A DNA stretch of 64,000 bases from Oidiodendron maius Zn (GCA_000827325.1 KN832870.1:3410001-3474000); one strand, 5' to 3'. Shown: positions 22,914 to 36,490, counted from the first letter of the stretch. Translations and numbers: made by a program. Notes: generated by a model from the sequence alone, not told the origin.

Positions 22914-24075
22914 CTAGCGCCTCCGATGGTGCCTACTACTATGCTCGGATTCCCCCTCCCGCTCACGCCTGGGTGGCGCCGCGGTGGAACTGGCCGCGGT
23001 GGTTGGGACCTGGGCTTGGCCATATCCTCCTTGGTCCTGGTATGACTGCATTGTACTGTCGCCATATATCCCAGATGTGGTGTCATAAGTACCTGTTGCA
23101 CCAGGGGCTAAACTGTTAGAGACTTTCATTTGCAGTGATCTTTACGAGAAGTAACGCTTGATTGTACGCACCACGACCGTAGATATCCGTCGACGTAGAG
23201 GCTTGGGCATACACGGGAGACGGGGCAGTCTGTGGCGGGTAGGCATAGCCTCTGGTATCTGCTTGTTGGTAGGTAGTCTGATACTGGCCCTGGTTCGTCC
23301 TTGGGACTGTCCCGGACTGCGCGACGGGAGCACGGTTTGAGCGGCTGTCAACCCCATAATCCGCTCCAGACACATAGTAGTCACTCTGGACAGAGTATCC
23401 TGGGTCAGGGGCATATACCGTTGGCTGCTGGGCATACTGTGGCTGCTGGTAGCCACCATCATATCCTCCTTGCGGGGTGGTTGATGCCGTCGGTGCGTAG
23501 GATCCTGCTGCGGCATATGCCTGGCTCGTGGCGGTTGAGGCCTCCGTGGGACCATAGTACTGCCGCGACTGGTGAGTCGTGGAAGAGCGATACTCCACTA
23601 TAGGTGTGTTAGACTGCCGAACTTGTTCGTTCGAGTCTCGCGAAGAGATACCATTTAATGGCTGCCCTCTTGAAGCCGTCTGACGCCGCTCGGCTTCCCA
23701 TCTTTCCGAGTCAGCCTTGAGGTCTGCGATCATTGCCTATCGCCCACGAGTATTAGTGAAAGCGGCCCTGTAACTCGTGAGGGAGCGATATTACTGTTGT
23801 TAGATTGCGGTAGGCGTTGATGAAGTAGCCTGGCTGGGCCACGCCCGTTCGCGGGTCCTGTCGCACCCGGTCATCAGTAACCACGTCTCGGCTCCTCTCT
23901 CTCGACGCAGTGAGCATACCTTGTAGGTGCCTGGTCGCACGAGGGCATCGTTGCCCAGGTATCGACAGATGTCGGCGGTGATGACCTCTCGGTCGATGCC
24001 TTCCTTGGGAACGAAATACTCATTGGTACGGCTGGAGCCTCGTGCTCTGTCTCTGTCGCGGTCTCTGTTTGCCAT
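22914..24075 (-). CDS. rfeG: RfeG-like putative transcription regulator
   Basis: Four exons: 24075-23920, 23857-23795, 23736-23168, 23112-22914 (328 aa); all joins are GT-AG and in frame. After a basic Arg/Asp start (MANRDRDRDRARG) comes the conserved N-terminal domain EYFVPKEGIDREVITADI, CRYLGNDALVRPGTYK, GYFINAYRNLTTAMIADLKA, which I recognise from RfeG-type proteins of Aspergillus. The remainder is Gln/Tyr/Ser/Pro-rich low complexity with many YGxx and YxPxxxY repeats, ending in an Arg/His/Ser-rich tail. Such disordered Tyr/Gln regions are common in activation or condensate-forming proteins. No DNA-binding fold is visible, so the label transcription factor rests on the family name rather than on sequence. 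Confidence 0.72.
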
Positions 24076-25387
24076 GGCGGAGCGAAGAAGATTTGAGAGT
24101 AGAAAGTTGGAGGAAGGAAGGAGGGAGGTTTTACGTCCAAACGTAAGTCATGCACAGTGCAGTGGGCCAAATTATCAACCGAGGGGTAGGAAGGCACGAA
24201 ACAAAAAGCAAAGAGTGAGGCTGGAAAGGGCAGTTCTGGTGGCAGGAAGATGTTGGAGAAGAGCCGGAGCGGAGGGGAGAAGGGCGAAAGGCGGAAAGAC
24301 AGCAGCTCGGTTGGCGATTCGGTGAGGGGCCTCTTTGGGTCTGGTCTCACGCCGCTTTGAACGAGATCAGCCGGTGTGGATTCCCCGCTGCTTTTACCTG
24401 GGAATGAAGGAGAGGAGAGGGTAGGATAAGCCTCTCTCGCGGTGGTGCCACCTGGATGTACTCTTGAGGGGCGAGTGTAATGGAGTCCTGTACAGAGAGG
24501 ATTCTGTAGCTACCGTCTTCAGGTCTTCTTCCTTGGACTTTTTGTGTGGGTGGATGCTAGAAGAAATGGCAGGAAGGGCAACACCGGTCCGGTCCGAACG
24601 CTTTTTCATCCTTTTCTCCAGATTTTCCCTGAGACGGCCGTCGCCAGTACTTATTAACTAGTAGAGACGTGCCAGCAGCTCGAGAAGCAGAATCCTGTAC
24701 ACGGCCATCGATTCAACGCTTTCTGATGCAGATACGTCGGGACCACGCATCACGCTCCGTTAGCCAGCCATAGCCTCTTGTCACCTTGGGTTGGGCCTCC
24801 ATGCAGTACAGCCTAATCATACCCAACGCCTCCCCGCCACTCATTCGCTGGCCCGGCGGTGACGATGCGACCGCCAGGGGGCTTTCGCATGTGCGTCGTG
24901 GGAGGGATGTGGCCGCGCTGGATCTCGTGATCTTGGGATCTGGGACACAGAACACTTTCGAGATGGACGATGAATTAGACACTCTACCACCTTGGTGAAG
25001 TCTTATATAAAAATGCCTTTGTTATTCAATCCAAGCGCCGCCGGCGGCGACGAGCGCCTGCCACCAACGGCATTACCCTCCAGCGCACAAGTGCGGCTGT
25101 ACTGCTACCAGGCCTTGGCCAACTCCCGGCTGTGATCGATATAAGGCGATAAGGCTCGCGATGCCGTGGCACTCTCTGCGACCTGCAGCTTTATCCCAAT
25201 CTCATCTTTGCGTCCGGCATCCAGTTATTCTAATGGGCACCTCCTCACGCTGTGTTTAGGGTGGAGACTACGAAACGTTCTGCAAGTTCGAGTCGCTGGC
25301 GTCGGCATCTTACAGATGTTGAGTCCACAGGAGGCCCTTCGTGTGGCATCATGCTATAGGGGGACAAACCTGCGCCTACATATCTGG
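24076..25387. other. Intergenic, no gene supported
   Basis: 1.31 kb between rfeG (start) and the polymerase eta gene (stop). Frames such as 24713-24982 on the minus strand show no domain. Expected to hold the rfeG promoter. Confidence 0.45.
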
Positions 25388-27469
25388 TCACCCGAAGGCC
25401 AATTTACTTTGCCCTTTCTCGGCCTTCCCTTGACCAGGTCTCCTCTGACGTGAGCTGTGAGGAGCCTTCCTTTTGCTACCCGCTGCACTTGGTCTACTAG
25501 AATGAAGAGGCTGCCCAAGAACCTCCTCTTGGAGATCTTTGGCAAGGTGCCAGTCCTGATGGTTCTGCAAGGCAGCTGCAGAAGAGAGGGCTGATTGACA
25601 TCGTTTGCATATAAATTCCGTAATTCGCTGCTGGTGCAGGGCCGACGGACCAGAGGGCATATCATCTATTTCCTCCTTCTCCATTGCCTCGTTTGCCTCC
25701 CTCGAGGAGTCTGTTATATTGCCATATTCTGTCGAAGCCGCATCTTGCCCTGCAAGGAGATCGGCGTCAGGCTGGGGCCACATTTGGGCTCCAAACTCTT
25801 CGTCATGCTCTGACGGTTCGGCCCTGGCGAAGAATTTGTCGATGCCCTTAGATGATTTGATGCGTCGATGCTTTCCTCGCCTATCATGATCCCCGTGTAA
25901 CGCATCTGAGCTTTGTAGTACTCTGTTTTGTGCTTTCGCGTCATCCCCTTTTATCAGGAAATCGCCAATACCCCTATTCCCAGTCACGCCATCCTCGAAG
26001 CCTCCGACGCTAAGACTAAGATTTAGACACGGCCATATCCTGCCCTCGAGAATTATTTGGTCCATCAAGACTTTTGCAAGGTCGAACAGCGTTGCCTCGT
26101 CCAGTTTCTTGCCTTGAGGAATTGGCGCCTGGCGAGATCGTGTCTGGCCTCCAGTGCGATGATGTAGATTAATTGTCCTCGGCCGTCTCTTGTTCTCTAG
26201 AACCCCCTCATCTACCAACCGGGAGTAGATATCTGCAACAAAGATGCGTAACCAACGTCTGGCTTGCTCTGCGCTATTGACACTTGGCCGAAAGGATTTC
26301 GCTGATAGCATAGATTTGATCTGTGTCCTGGCATTGACTTCACTCGTGTCGATGCCACGGATAATCTGATAAATCCACATACCTGTGTCGTCACCTATTT
26401 TCTGCTTAAGTTGCTCGATGGGAACGAGAAGCAGGTCTTTCACAGACTCTGTCCCGAAAGCTGAGGACACCTGATCCCCTAGCTTCCCCCCCAAGCCACG
26501 TATTTTTGCAAACTTGAAATCCGACAAGAACTGCTGGACTGCACGATTCCTGATAACCGTTTGCTGGTTTGGCTTCATATGCCCAGAACCTAACTTGGCT
26601 AGCATTTTATTGTGTGCTATCCCACCAGAACATGTATATTTGAGCTTCTCTCGGACAGCTGCACGGACAGTTCTTACAATTTCAGACCCAAGGAGAATTG
26701 CGACGTCATCCCAATCGGGATCGTCGTATTCAGTCTCACCAGAATTAAGATCAACAACTGTATCCGCCTTCCAATCAAGTACTGATGTAGGAGGCAAGGG
26801 AAGGTTCTCGTTTGGATCATTTCCGGGGGGAGGAAGGGTTAGCTCTGGATATGTTTCTAACATTATCGTGTGCACTTGTGCAGAGAGGTCCATAAACACC
26901 TCGTCAATGCTAGCCTTCTCAACCGTTTGCAAATGAGCAGGTAGAGTCTCCTTAATGCATGCCAGAATCCGTCTCGATTCCAGTCGGTACGGGTCCAGCG
27001 AAACCTTATGTGTAGCAATATTCTTGGAAGCGTCATCATGGTATGCCCACTTCTCATCTCCCTCCTTCCAGGTTGCCACATGCTGCAAAATAATGTCGGG
27101 GCAGAGCTTCTTCGCTTCTGCAATGGGTATGTGCCGCGAGAGACCGAACTTGCGGGATGGGTAATTGATAGCTATCAGACCTTGCCTAGAGCATCTTATT
27201 AGCCCCAGTTTGGACCATCAGGAACGTTGGGCTATATCTCAATGTTACCATTGTTGAACTGCCAAAGGCTGATCTTCTGCTACGCCGAGCCGCACCATCT
27301 CACATTGAGCATAGAATGCGTCGAGGTCGACGTGCGCGACGACTCGTAAAGGGCAGGCCGTGGATGACAGAGCAAGCTGGCCTAACTGCCTGTACGTAAA
27401 TCGGGATTTGCGAGGCTGGTTATTGTCAGGTAGGGAGGAAGAAGGTTGAAAGGATAGAGACGAAGACAT
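25388..27469 (-). CDS. rad30: DNA polymerase eta (Y-family translesion polymerase)
   Basis: Nuclear translesion polymerase that bypasses UV dimers. Exons 27469-27249 and 27185-25388 (672 aa); the join restores LAVQQWQGLIAINYPSR. Catalytic motifs: VVAHVDLDAFYAQCE (first Asp pair) and SIDEVFMD (palm Asp-Glu). The thumb and little finger follow (SGGIAHNKMLAKLGSG; FKFAKIRGLGGKLG; FRPSVNSAEQARRWLRIF). Near the C terminus is a UBZ zinc finger, CKRC...HQDWH (C2H2 spacing), which binds ubiquitylated PCNA. The extreme C terminus, QSKLAFG after a basic stretch, resembles a shortened PIP box. The start was chosen at the ATG opening MSSSLSF; an in-frame ATG seven codons upstream is possible. Length and domain order fit fungal Pol eta. 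Confidence 0.92.
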
Positions 27470-30400
27470 GGCGGGGCAGGTTTGATACAATCTGTCTAAA
27501 CAGATTGCAAGCTCTCGCGACGTATCAATGCATTAAATCAATAGTCATAATCGGCAATGGTTGTATATTGAACATTTCTTCAGGTTGATTTATGTTTCTT
27601 GTAGATATGGATGTAGATGCTGGCGGGTCACTGCATAAGGCGTTTGGAGACGTGACGATCGGCGGCACTCAACTTGATTCCGATGTCCGTCCTGTGTCGG
27701 TTACTCTCAAGTGAGCCAACACAAACCCACAAATGTAACCGAATAAACTTAACTCATCTGCTATTCTTACTTTCAGAGAGTAGTATTCTGCCTTGCCGCT
27801 TATCATTTGCGGCATCTACGTATATGTTAGTGGGAAACACGAGCCCTGAAAGGTGGTCTGTCTTGTCACATATTTTACATCAACATGCCGTCAGCTTTTC
27901 CGTCGCAACCTCAAGACCACTTCTGCAATTGGGCAGTTAGAGCCGCATCATCCTGGTGTCTCTCTGTGGTTGCACCCTCTAGCCCGGGATATTAGTGAAG
28001 TGGCTTGAAGAGGGTAAGACATCGCAGGGTATCTCTTATTAAGATAGCTAGCGGTTAGAGAAGATAATATAGAGACTTTAGTCTAGTCAGCTGCTATTTC
28101 CCTTAATCGGCCTCTTTCATTACATAGACATCTCACAAAGGTCTACTCCATAGATATAAGGTGGAAGAGCGTGTAGATGTGGAGATAACGGACAATGCAG
28201 GAACGCTGTGGCTAAAGGGCACGCAATGACAGTTGGCTGTTCCCCACTAGATCGTCCCTTCATCTGATCATCGCATTAACTTAGATATATGCATGGAATT
28301 ATAAGCCGTGCCCAATTGTTATTAGTAATTGTGTGGAGTGTGGACGGCGGCTGCATCGATGGCCTGCTTGTTCATGCGCGAGTTTTCATTTCGGGATCCC
28401 GTGTGTGCCTGCCAGCGCCACTTTTGTATCACGCTCCGTTGAGGCTCTCGGAAAGGATAACTTTATGGTGTGCTGAGCGGGAACAGCTGAGAAGAGAAGC
28501 AAGGATGCTGCTTTCCTCCCACATATGTACCGCGGGTAATGCCCTAGAATATCAATGTCCTCGGTTGCATGCCATTCCCTCCAGAGTGCGCTGCGCCATC
28601 ATCAATTAAAGGCCAGCAAATCTTCTAGAATGGACAACATATAAATAAGGTGCATGCCAGTATTCTCATCTCTGGGCGCCACACATTTGCAGATGCATCT
28701 CATGGCGCTTGGACCGTCGTCTGTTCGGGGGTGTTTGCGAGACGCCAGAGTGACCGGATCGTTTGGTAAGTACCGCACTTAGGACTGGCAGTTTTGGTCT
28801 TATAAGAGAGGCGTTTCTAATGAAATCAATAAACTGTAAGCAGCACTGACTGCTATTCACAGAAACAAAGCAGGATATGTCAACACTCGCTCATGGTTCC
28901 AACAGAGCAGTCTCTCGCTGCTCGGAAGCAGAAACGATATGGGCCTAGTATTATAAGGCTCGCTATAACGAGGAGCCGGCGGCATACCTGCAGTTCGAGG
29001 TGACGATCAAATCAACAGCCCTCTTCGAGAACTTCATTCCAACTGCGGAAGAATCACCTTGCGCTTATCCATACACTTGTGTGGCCCTGCCTCCTTCTTC
29101 ACAGCTGCAGTCTATCTTGTCTACTATGACAAATAGATGTATTAACGCCAGTGAGAGCACAACCAGAGAGGAAGGCTCAGCTTTTGCAGTGCATGAAAAA
29201 TGCTAACTTTTCTCTACTCATTCCAGCCTTGGGCGGAGCCGACAAAAAAAAAGAGAGGCTACCGCGGACGATTTCCTCTGAAGACCCACAATTTCGGATC
29301 TGGATACCCATCACGAGGCACCGAGATATACCTAGTCAAAGGCCTGTCTATTGCTACCCACCTTAATTGATATTGGGATGGGAATCTGGTGGAATAGGGG
29401 GTGTGAGCGGGTCCGACACAACGGCTGGGAGGAGGAATCGAACATATCAACCCCTATATTGCTTTGCAGGGTACATTAACAGCACCTATAACAGCCAGGT
29501 CGCTGCCAGGCTATGGTAAGAAATGCATGGTCGCTATTCGTGTTAAACGAGCTTTGGTCTTGGGAAAGTTTGTCATGAGACTATTTCCATTCTAGCCGGT
29601 GCATCACCGGAGTGCCCGAGCCACATTAGAGGCTCTCTCGACAGCCTGTCCTAAATCCCAACAGCGAGGCAATTTTAATCCACGATGAGGTGTGATAGGG
29701 GTGTGGTGGGAGGTATGGACGAGATTGGAAGAGACTCTCCTGGCCCATGCCAGCACCGTTTTGGCCGTTTTGGAAGAAAGGAAACTGATCGGATTGAACA
29801 ATATCGTTGGCCTTTCAAACTTGAAAGCAGCTGCCGAACAGGGCTATACATTGTCAGCAGCGGCTCTGTCTCGTTCTATAACCACTCATATCACATACGC
29901 CGTCGCCGATAGCATATCTCTTGATAGTGGCAGGCTTCGACACCACCGCTATGGTAGGCAGCGCGTCCAATGGCTATTGCCAGAAGGGAAGGGCTGATGA
30001 ACAAACTTGCCCAAGCCCTGTTAATAGGTTTCCTTACTCCCCTTGGAAGTGAAATTTGTTGCACATGAGCTAACCGCCAAGTTTCTCAGCCCCTGACTAT
30101 GGTGGATATAAAGTGCGGACGCGGAGCATTAATATTTTCCAAAACGACAAGAAGGCGCCGGCACTCAAAGAAGACGACAAGACCGAAGAGTCAATAACGA
30201 AGTCATTCGAACATCTCTGCACTGCATATCCCACTTCCAACTTGCCCGGGATCTCATCATCGCTCCCAGAGCCGCGCTCCTACAAGACCCGACCACCGAG
30301 AAAAGGTTCAGTCCAGATAATCAGGTATGGCGTGCACAACATTAATCTTTAAAAATGCAAACTAAAATGCTGGAAGGGTCTCAATGTGTCGCACCTTAAC

Positions 30401-32294
30401 TGCAGTAGCTCCCATGGCGGGATGGTGGATATGCTGCCAATGCCGTCGTGAAGTCAACTCGGGATCTTGGGGCTCTGATTGCCCGGACTGTTCGCATGAT
30501 CGATGCCCCTATTGCACCTCCCACTAGAGGCGTTTATCTAATGAAGGCACTAGCTGGGAAATATATCTGCGGCAGAGATAATCAACTGACAGTCATTTTG
30601 GAATCGCCGTCGAACCATCCCGAACACCAATCCACGGAATATAGGCGACGAGGTGGAATAGTCAACTAGAACATCTTGTGGAGAGGATGGGATAGAGTTG
30701 GATAACTGTGCAAGCTACTGTACACTTGTATAGAGTTCTGTAGGGCACAGAGGCCAGGTTCTGCCCAGCCCTTTTGTTGATTGTTTAATGCTTGTATTTC
30801 TCTTTTGCTTTTTGTTTCTTTCCTTTTTTTTCTCTCCTTTTTTCAACACTCGCTGTTACCTTTGATAGGTTGATGGTTTCTTCTATAATTGTAGTTCCAA
30901 AGTGCGCAAGTGTATTCTACCCTTGCTAATTTGGTTGGTTCTTGTGTTGTTAAATTAGCTTTTCGAGTTTTGCTCTGGAGGCATGTTTGATGCTTGTTGG
31001 TCTTTTGATATTTATGTAATTCGTATCAAGTTTTGTTGAGACCTAGTGCATCCATGATCAAATAGGCAGGTTCCAAGTGCTATAACTAGGTACTAGCGTG
31101 TTAGCTGTTGCGTGACTTATTATCGATGACTGAAGACATACCCAAGTAGGGTGAAAAGTGATATCCCGTTATTATTTGACACGCTGCACATCTCCAAGGG
31201 ATACATGAAAGTTTTCAGTATAACATTCGACCACAATAGTTGATATTTCCACTTTCAAGATCATCCAGCGGCGGACACTCTAGCCGCTAGTCAAGGTTCG
31301 GCTTTCTTTGAAAATCTCCCGAGGCCTGGTATGGTGTGGCCTTCCCGACAAATATTTGCTCTGTTCCTATGATAGGCTGGCTACCGTTGTATTGGATATC
31401 TGGTGGGCATGTCGAGGTATGCAGGTCCCATCAGAAGTTTCTTTGATTCATTCCGCTGCCCATCGCTCTAGCGGTACATCCAACGAGAGTTCTGGATCCG
31501 CACACAGAGGCTATTCTTTAAAAGGTCGAATTATTATACTGGCCCCAATGGCGTATCCCTGATTCTAGAATGCATCTCTTTTCGAAGGAAGCTATTTTGC
31601 TCTCTCTGGGGAGGCTCGATCTTCGTGTATGCTGATGTACGCGTATGGAGGTCGGGGGGAAAAAAGGCGGCGAAGGATTCAAGATTGGCCTGTCCTATAT
31701 GGTTCCCCCTTTCGTGGCACAAAGTTGGAATCACGTGAAGGCCTTGGATGACTCCCAACATTACGCAAGTTGTACGGTGCCCAACCTTTCGGTTCTCAAT
31801 CCTGGAGTTCAGCCTTCTTCTTGACATGTCGTCTGGCTGAAAACGCCTGTACCATTGTGCCGCACAGACCCACTTGATCAGGCTATCTTATAGCGTCCAA
31901 AGTGAAGATAGCAAGCAATTCGCAAGCCGTCTCCCGGGGCAAAAACACCATGGTCCTCACCTCGTGGGGTGTATTCCTAGTTTACTCGAATCACATGTCG
32001 ACTGTGCTGATCATTATTTCGGGTAGCTATACATGTATCTTGTACAAGCGGATTGGCCTATATAAACCTCTCCACCCGCCTTATGCCTTTCTTGCTATTC
32101 TTCTGTGCCGCTGTTCCTAAGAATACATGTAAGGATATACCCAACTCATTATGATGTATATTATAGCCAAAACGCCGCTCGATGTTGGGCATAATTCAGA
32201 CCACGAACGCTCCTCCAAGCCTGGATAGCAAATAATCTCTTCAACATGATCCGAGCCAATAAGGCCCTTACGTTTATAATCAAGGCAAGAAAGT
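27470..32294. other. 4.8-kb gene-poor region
   Basis: No gene is supported. Several frames of 60-106 codons exist (for example 28289-28609, 29692-29997 and 30113-30352 on plus) but none shows a family signature. The stretch 29692-30352 has a run of open segments in changing frames (LIGLNNIVGLSNLKAAAEQG; then INIFQNDKKAPALKEDD) that could be a decayed gene. A T-rich tract lies at 30776-30850. Composition is moderately AT-rich. Confidence 0.4.
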
Positions 32295-34021
32295 CTAGTG
32301 CTTGGAAGAATTGCTGCCGGGGCGCCAACGCCCACCCTTCGCTCTTATATCTTCAGCATTCATGAAGTGATACTTGGCTTTAATGCGATCAACCGCAGGC
32401 CCTAGTGTATAATGGCTCTCGGAGTCCTCATGGTTACAACATGGACTTCTCCTAAAGGGTAAAATGTACTCAAAAAGACTGCTACCCATAACTGTTTCAA
32501 GGTTGAGGAGTGACGATCCTAAGTCCCATGGATTCTCACCTGTCTCCATAGGCAGCACTGCAAATGTTCGCGTAGCCATCAAATCCCTAGATGAGACGAT
32601 ATCGGTATGCCTCCCAGCCCCAAGCGAAGGAGGTTTCTGCTGGGTTTCTATAGATAACCTAGAGTGAATCAATTGCGGCACAATGGGATTTGATGTTTCT
32701 GTAGATGAATCTTCGGAGCGCCGAGAGTCCACTGGAGCTGATGACATATCCAGGACGGGGTCTGATGATGATAATCTGGTAGATCTGGTAGGTGTCTCGA
32801 GCTCTGCCTGTTTGGTCTTCGAAGGGATGGGCGGAAGAGAGTCCGATAAGGCGCTTGCATTTGAGGTGGGAAAAGTCCAACCTTGGGAATGCGAATCTGG
32901 GCCATTTTCTAGAGGGTATGTAATCTCGCGGTAAGGAATCAGAGAGGACGCATGTGGATCAACATAATGGAGCTGGTCTGGAGACGGCTTAAGCACTGCC
33001 AGCTGGTAAGCTCTAGTTCCCGACCCTAGCCTTTCGACCTGTGTCAGATTTGTCATGGCCAGATGAATGCACGTGCCAAACATGCTTCCTGTAAACAATC
33101 CGAACATTCCAGCACTATGATACCAATCAGCATATCAGTTTTATGAGGCCAAAACTTGTTCTCACAGGGCTAAGATGGCGGCAAAATGAGGATCAAGCGC
33201 TTCGCCCTATTGTTATCTTCATGAGAAAACTCGCTGCATTGGTGGAAGTAAGATTAGGATCATACCTTGGTAGTGAGCTGCTGGCGAATGTAAATGGCCA
33301 TTACAACCAAAAGATGAATACAATATAGTGCCGTATACCCGTTGAATTGGATAAAGAACTTGAAGTTGTTCTCTCCGATAGGCCCACCGACCCAAGGGCA
33401 GAAGTGGTCCATCTTTCTTACGCAACGACCTGAGCTACTGCAGTGGTGCGTCCGATCTGGCTTCCAATTGGCACAGGAAGAGCACCAGCTCGGCCGTCCG
33501 TCCATCTCGCAGATAAATACGTCTTTAGTATAGAATAGTTCTAATCCTGGGGAGTCTGGGTCAGTGCGAGCTTTCGACTCGGCCGAGATACCTCTCAAAT
33601 CATCTCCTGGATCATATTCACCAAGTGCAATGCCATTCTCTAAACTCCGGGCTTTGCTTGTACTCTTGTAGTTGACACGGTGACGGTATGCTGGGGGTGC
33701 TGACGATCCCAATGGCACATATGGAGGATCGAATGTTGTTATATAGACGAGTCGAAGGAACGATGCTGCCATGAGAATGAACAACAAAAAGTATACGACG
33801 AGGATTGAAATTGCTGCGCCATGGCTATGTTGTTTCTTGAGGAGGTAATTGACTAGACATTGGGTGAGTCATGGCAACAGGAAAATTCCAGAAGTCTCAC
33901 CAGAGAGAAGTGCAACAAGAACATAGGTTGCGTATCCAACAACTCCAGCCAGTATCAACGGAATGATCTTCGCTGTCCATAGGCTGGATAGTATTTTATT
34001 GCGCTCTGCCCTGCTCTGCAT
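32295..34021 (-). CDS. Palmitoyltransferase, Pfa5-like, with DHFC core
   Basis: Membrane S-acyltransferase. Four exons: 34021-33901, 33852-33266, 33206-33166, 33114-32295 (522 aa). The third exon is only 41 bp and is required to read GEALDPHFAAILALAGMFG. Four hydrophobic segments: residues ~16-37, ~45-70, then two after the zinc domain (CIHLLVVMAIYI and LAGMFGLFTGSMFG). The Cys-rich domain reads CSSCANWKPDRTHHCSSSGRCVRKMDHFCPWVGG, so the usual Asp-His-His-Cys is Asp-His-Phe-Cys; the catalytic Cys is kept. The long Ser/Pro-rich C-terminal tail ends in a conserved block, NPWDLGSSLLNLETVMG, typical of ascomycete Pfa5. Assignment to Pfa5 over Pfa3 rests on this tail and is moderately sure. Confidence 0.85.
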
Positions 34022-36256
34022 TTTGACCTCAACTACTCGCTTAGGCCGTCATATTAATGGCCAAGTAATAGGATTATCGAAATTAAAAGGCTTATTCCAA
34101 TTATATTCAAGTCGTAGTACCGCACCTCTCTGAGGACTGGCGAAGCGTTCGATACGGATTATCTCAGATGGTTCAGCCACTATTCCTTAACTGGCACACA
34201 AAGCTGCGAAACATTGATGAGGACACAGAGGGCCTATCGCAGTCAATGGGTCAAAATATACTGGATGGTTGTTGGCAAGGTGTGATTTATTAAACATAGG
34301 GCATGATGACGTCCGATCTGTACGCGCCATGGCAGCGCGAAATGTTATTTGCTTACTAATACGATTGGATTGGCCTGGTGAGCCATTTTCCAGGCAGAAA
34401 AGGAGCGAGACCGAATTCAATTATCAGAATGAGGACTGTTCCACAGTTAAACCGCACATTGTGTTCAATTTGGTCATTTATCTGCCTTACTTGCTAGCAT
34501 TTTGATGGCCAGATATTGCTCATGGGGCTTCTCCAACCCGGGCCCACTCTCTATCAGCGCTGATGACCGAGGCTTACACGTCTTGGAGCAAAAACTTCTC
34601 TGTCTACATGAACATGAGCTGGGAAGATACATCCGTTCTGGTTTACAGTTGAATGCCTATGACTCTAACCGTGCTAATATATGCCCAGGTGGGCTTCCCG
34701 CCACTTTTAGACACAGGCGGTCTGCACTCGTCAGACTCATCTGTATCAGTCCGCCCAAACAGGGCGGCGCGATCTTCTCACCTTTTTCGCCCTGCGATTC
34801 AACTGCGTTGTCTATTGTCCTTCTATTTTGCAGCACAAGAAAATTTGTCGTAATTGTGGCAAGTACTCTGCATGCTCTTCAGCTAATACAACTCTTGTGA
34901 GGAAACGATGTACGAAGAGAGCGCTCTAGGGATGTAGTCCATACTTCTCCTCTAGAATCTCAAGTCCCTTTTGGACGGAGATTGTACTTTCACCATCCGG
35001 CAGGATTCTCAATTCTATAGGTCCGTTTTACAGTTCGTGCCTTTTAGCGAAGGACTGAGCATAGTTAGTTTGACAGTCAGTCATATTGAAATTAATCCCA
35101 CATTTTCTAGACATCCGCTAGTGCGGAGGACGGTCACGTTGACAACGATTACTATATTCTAGCTTTTGGCAAGTTAGAATCGGGCGTGGCGCTTTTTCCT
35201 CAGTCTTAGCTACTATGCCCCAGGGTGAGGTTTGTGCTTTGTAAGCTCTTTCAGCGTCACCTTAACAGAGGCGAAACAGATGAAGATATCTATCACAAAG
35301 AGAGGCAGTGAAACACCATTCAATTTTCGTTTTACTCTCTATCGCCTATGAACGGCGTACAGAATAATTTTCCCTGTGGCAGTGGATCGCTAGACGCGTT
35401 TGCTGTTGGCCTAGCAAGGCTCAGGCCGCAGCCTTACTGTCGCCCTAGTACACAGGCAGGACAGATCCACTCCGTGCCATTCCTGTCAGATGATTTCACC
35501 AGCGTTCAGCATGAGGATTGAAGAGGTCATGTTCATCAAGCAATCATCATTCAAATTGCCCTGCTGTTGAAAGCAGTGTCATTTCGCTTGTCTTTCACCG
35601 AAAACCATGCGGAGCAAGGCAGAACCCACTAGTTGCTACACGCCCTCTCAATCTCGGGCAAACCGAAATCGCTCACTTGGCTAACTAGCGAGATTTACGA
35701 GTGGCAGATTTACGAGTGGCCCCTCAGAAGCGTTATCTTTGAAGGTAATTAGTTCAAGCCACAATCATCGCCCCTTATGCACATTGCCTCGGCCAGCGAG
35801 ACGGCACTCATACATTTCTCCGGCTTTCAACACTTACCGGTTTCAGGATTTTCTAGATGGCTTCGCCACATTTTTAGCACAGGGCGGATTAAAGTCGATA
35901 GGAGGACGCTCGTCCTTCATAGAGAGTCACTATGATTTAGTGGACTGAGATTCAGGAGGGCGAAATGACGAGCGTATGGCCCCGCTGGACTCACCGATGC
36001 AAGAGATCATAGTGTTGTCGTCATTTCGCTCAGAGCTGAAGGGGATACCTCTAGCGCAGCACCCAGTGGCCATGAGTTGGAAGATAAATATGTTCTCTTT
36101 TCCCCTCTTTACCTCCATTGGAGCATTTCCACCAGATTCCAGTCAAAGAACCATTCTTAAACCATCCATTGCATCTGGGTCTACCTCCTAGTTTCGAGGA
36201 TAAGAGTAGAGACCTCCCTCAACTGCCCCATTCATAACATATACACAACAGTTACA
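34022..36256. other. Intergenic, no gene supported
   Basis: 2.2 kb without a recognisable gene. A direct repeat of GATTTACGAGTGGC lies at 35692-35720. Short frames show no family features. Confidence 0.45.
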
Positions 36257-36490
36257 ATGCCAACTACATCTCACCGTGGCCATCATGGCCATCATCACTC
36301 TTCGAAAGGTGGCGGCTCCTCGAAAGGATCTAAAAAGGAAGAATATCAGTACACTTGGCTCTGGACATGCTGCAATTGCAAACAAAATGGTGGCATGAAC
36401 GTCCATTCAACATTCAATTGCCCATCATGCTATCACGGGCGGTGCGACGATTGCAAGCTAGATAGAATAGCACTCCCACCTCATCGATAG
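36257..36490 (+). CDS. Miniature zinc-binding protein (W-x-C-x2-C type)
   Basis: 77-aa frame. The first ~28 residues are His/Gly/Ser/Lys-rich. The rest has a double zinc-ribbon-like pattern: WTCCNCKQNGG, then NCPSCYHGRCDDC (Cys-x2-Cys ... Cys-x2-Cys-x-His-x2-Cys-x2-Cys). This layout is common in tiny proteins of unknown function spread through Pezizomycotina genomes. It has no signal peptide. A second, shorter member lies at 37998-38144. No function is known; the natural His-rich start may add metal affinity. Confidence 0.65.
   Translation: MPTTSHRGHHGHHHSSKGGGSSKGSKKEEYQYTWLWTCCNCKQNGGMNVHSTFNCPSCYHGRCDDCKLDRIALPPHR

Noticed and set aside
29400-29460. GTTCGATTCC-like string on the minus strand suggesting a tRNA T-arm
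   Set aside because: No matching acceptor stem, D-arm or anticodon arm could be formed around it.
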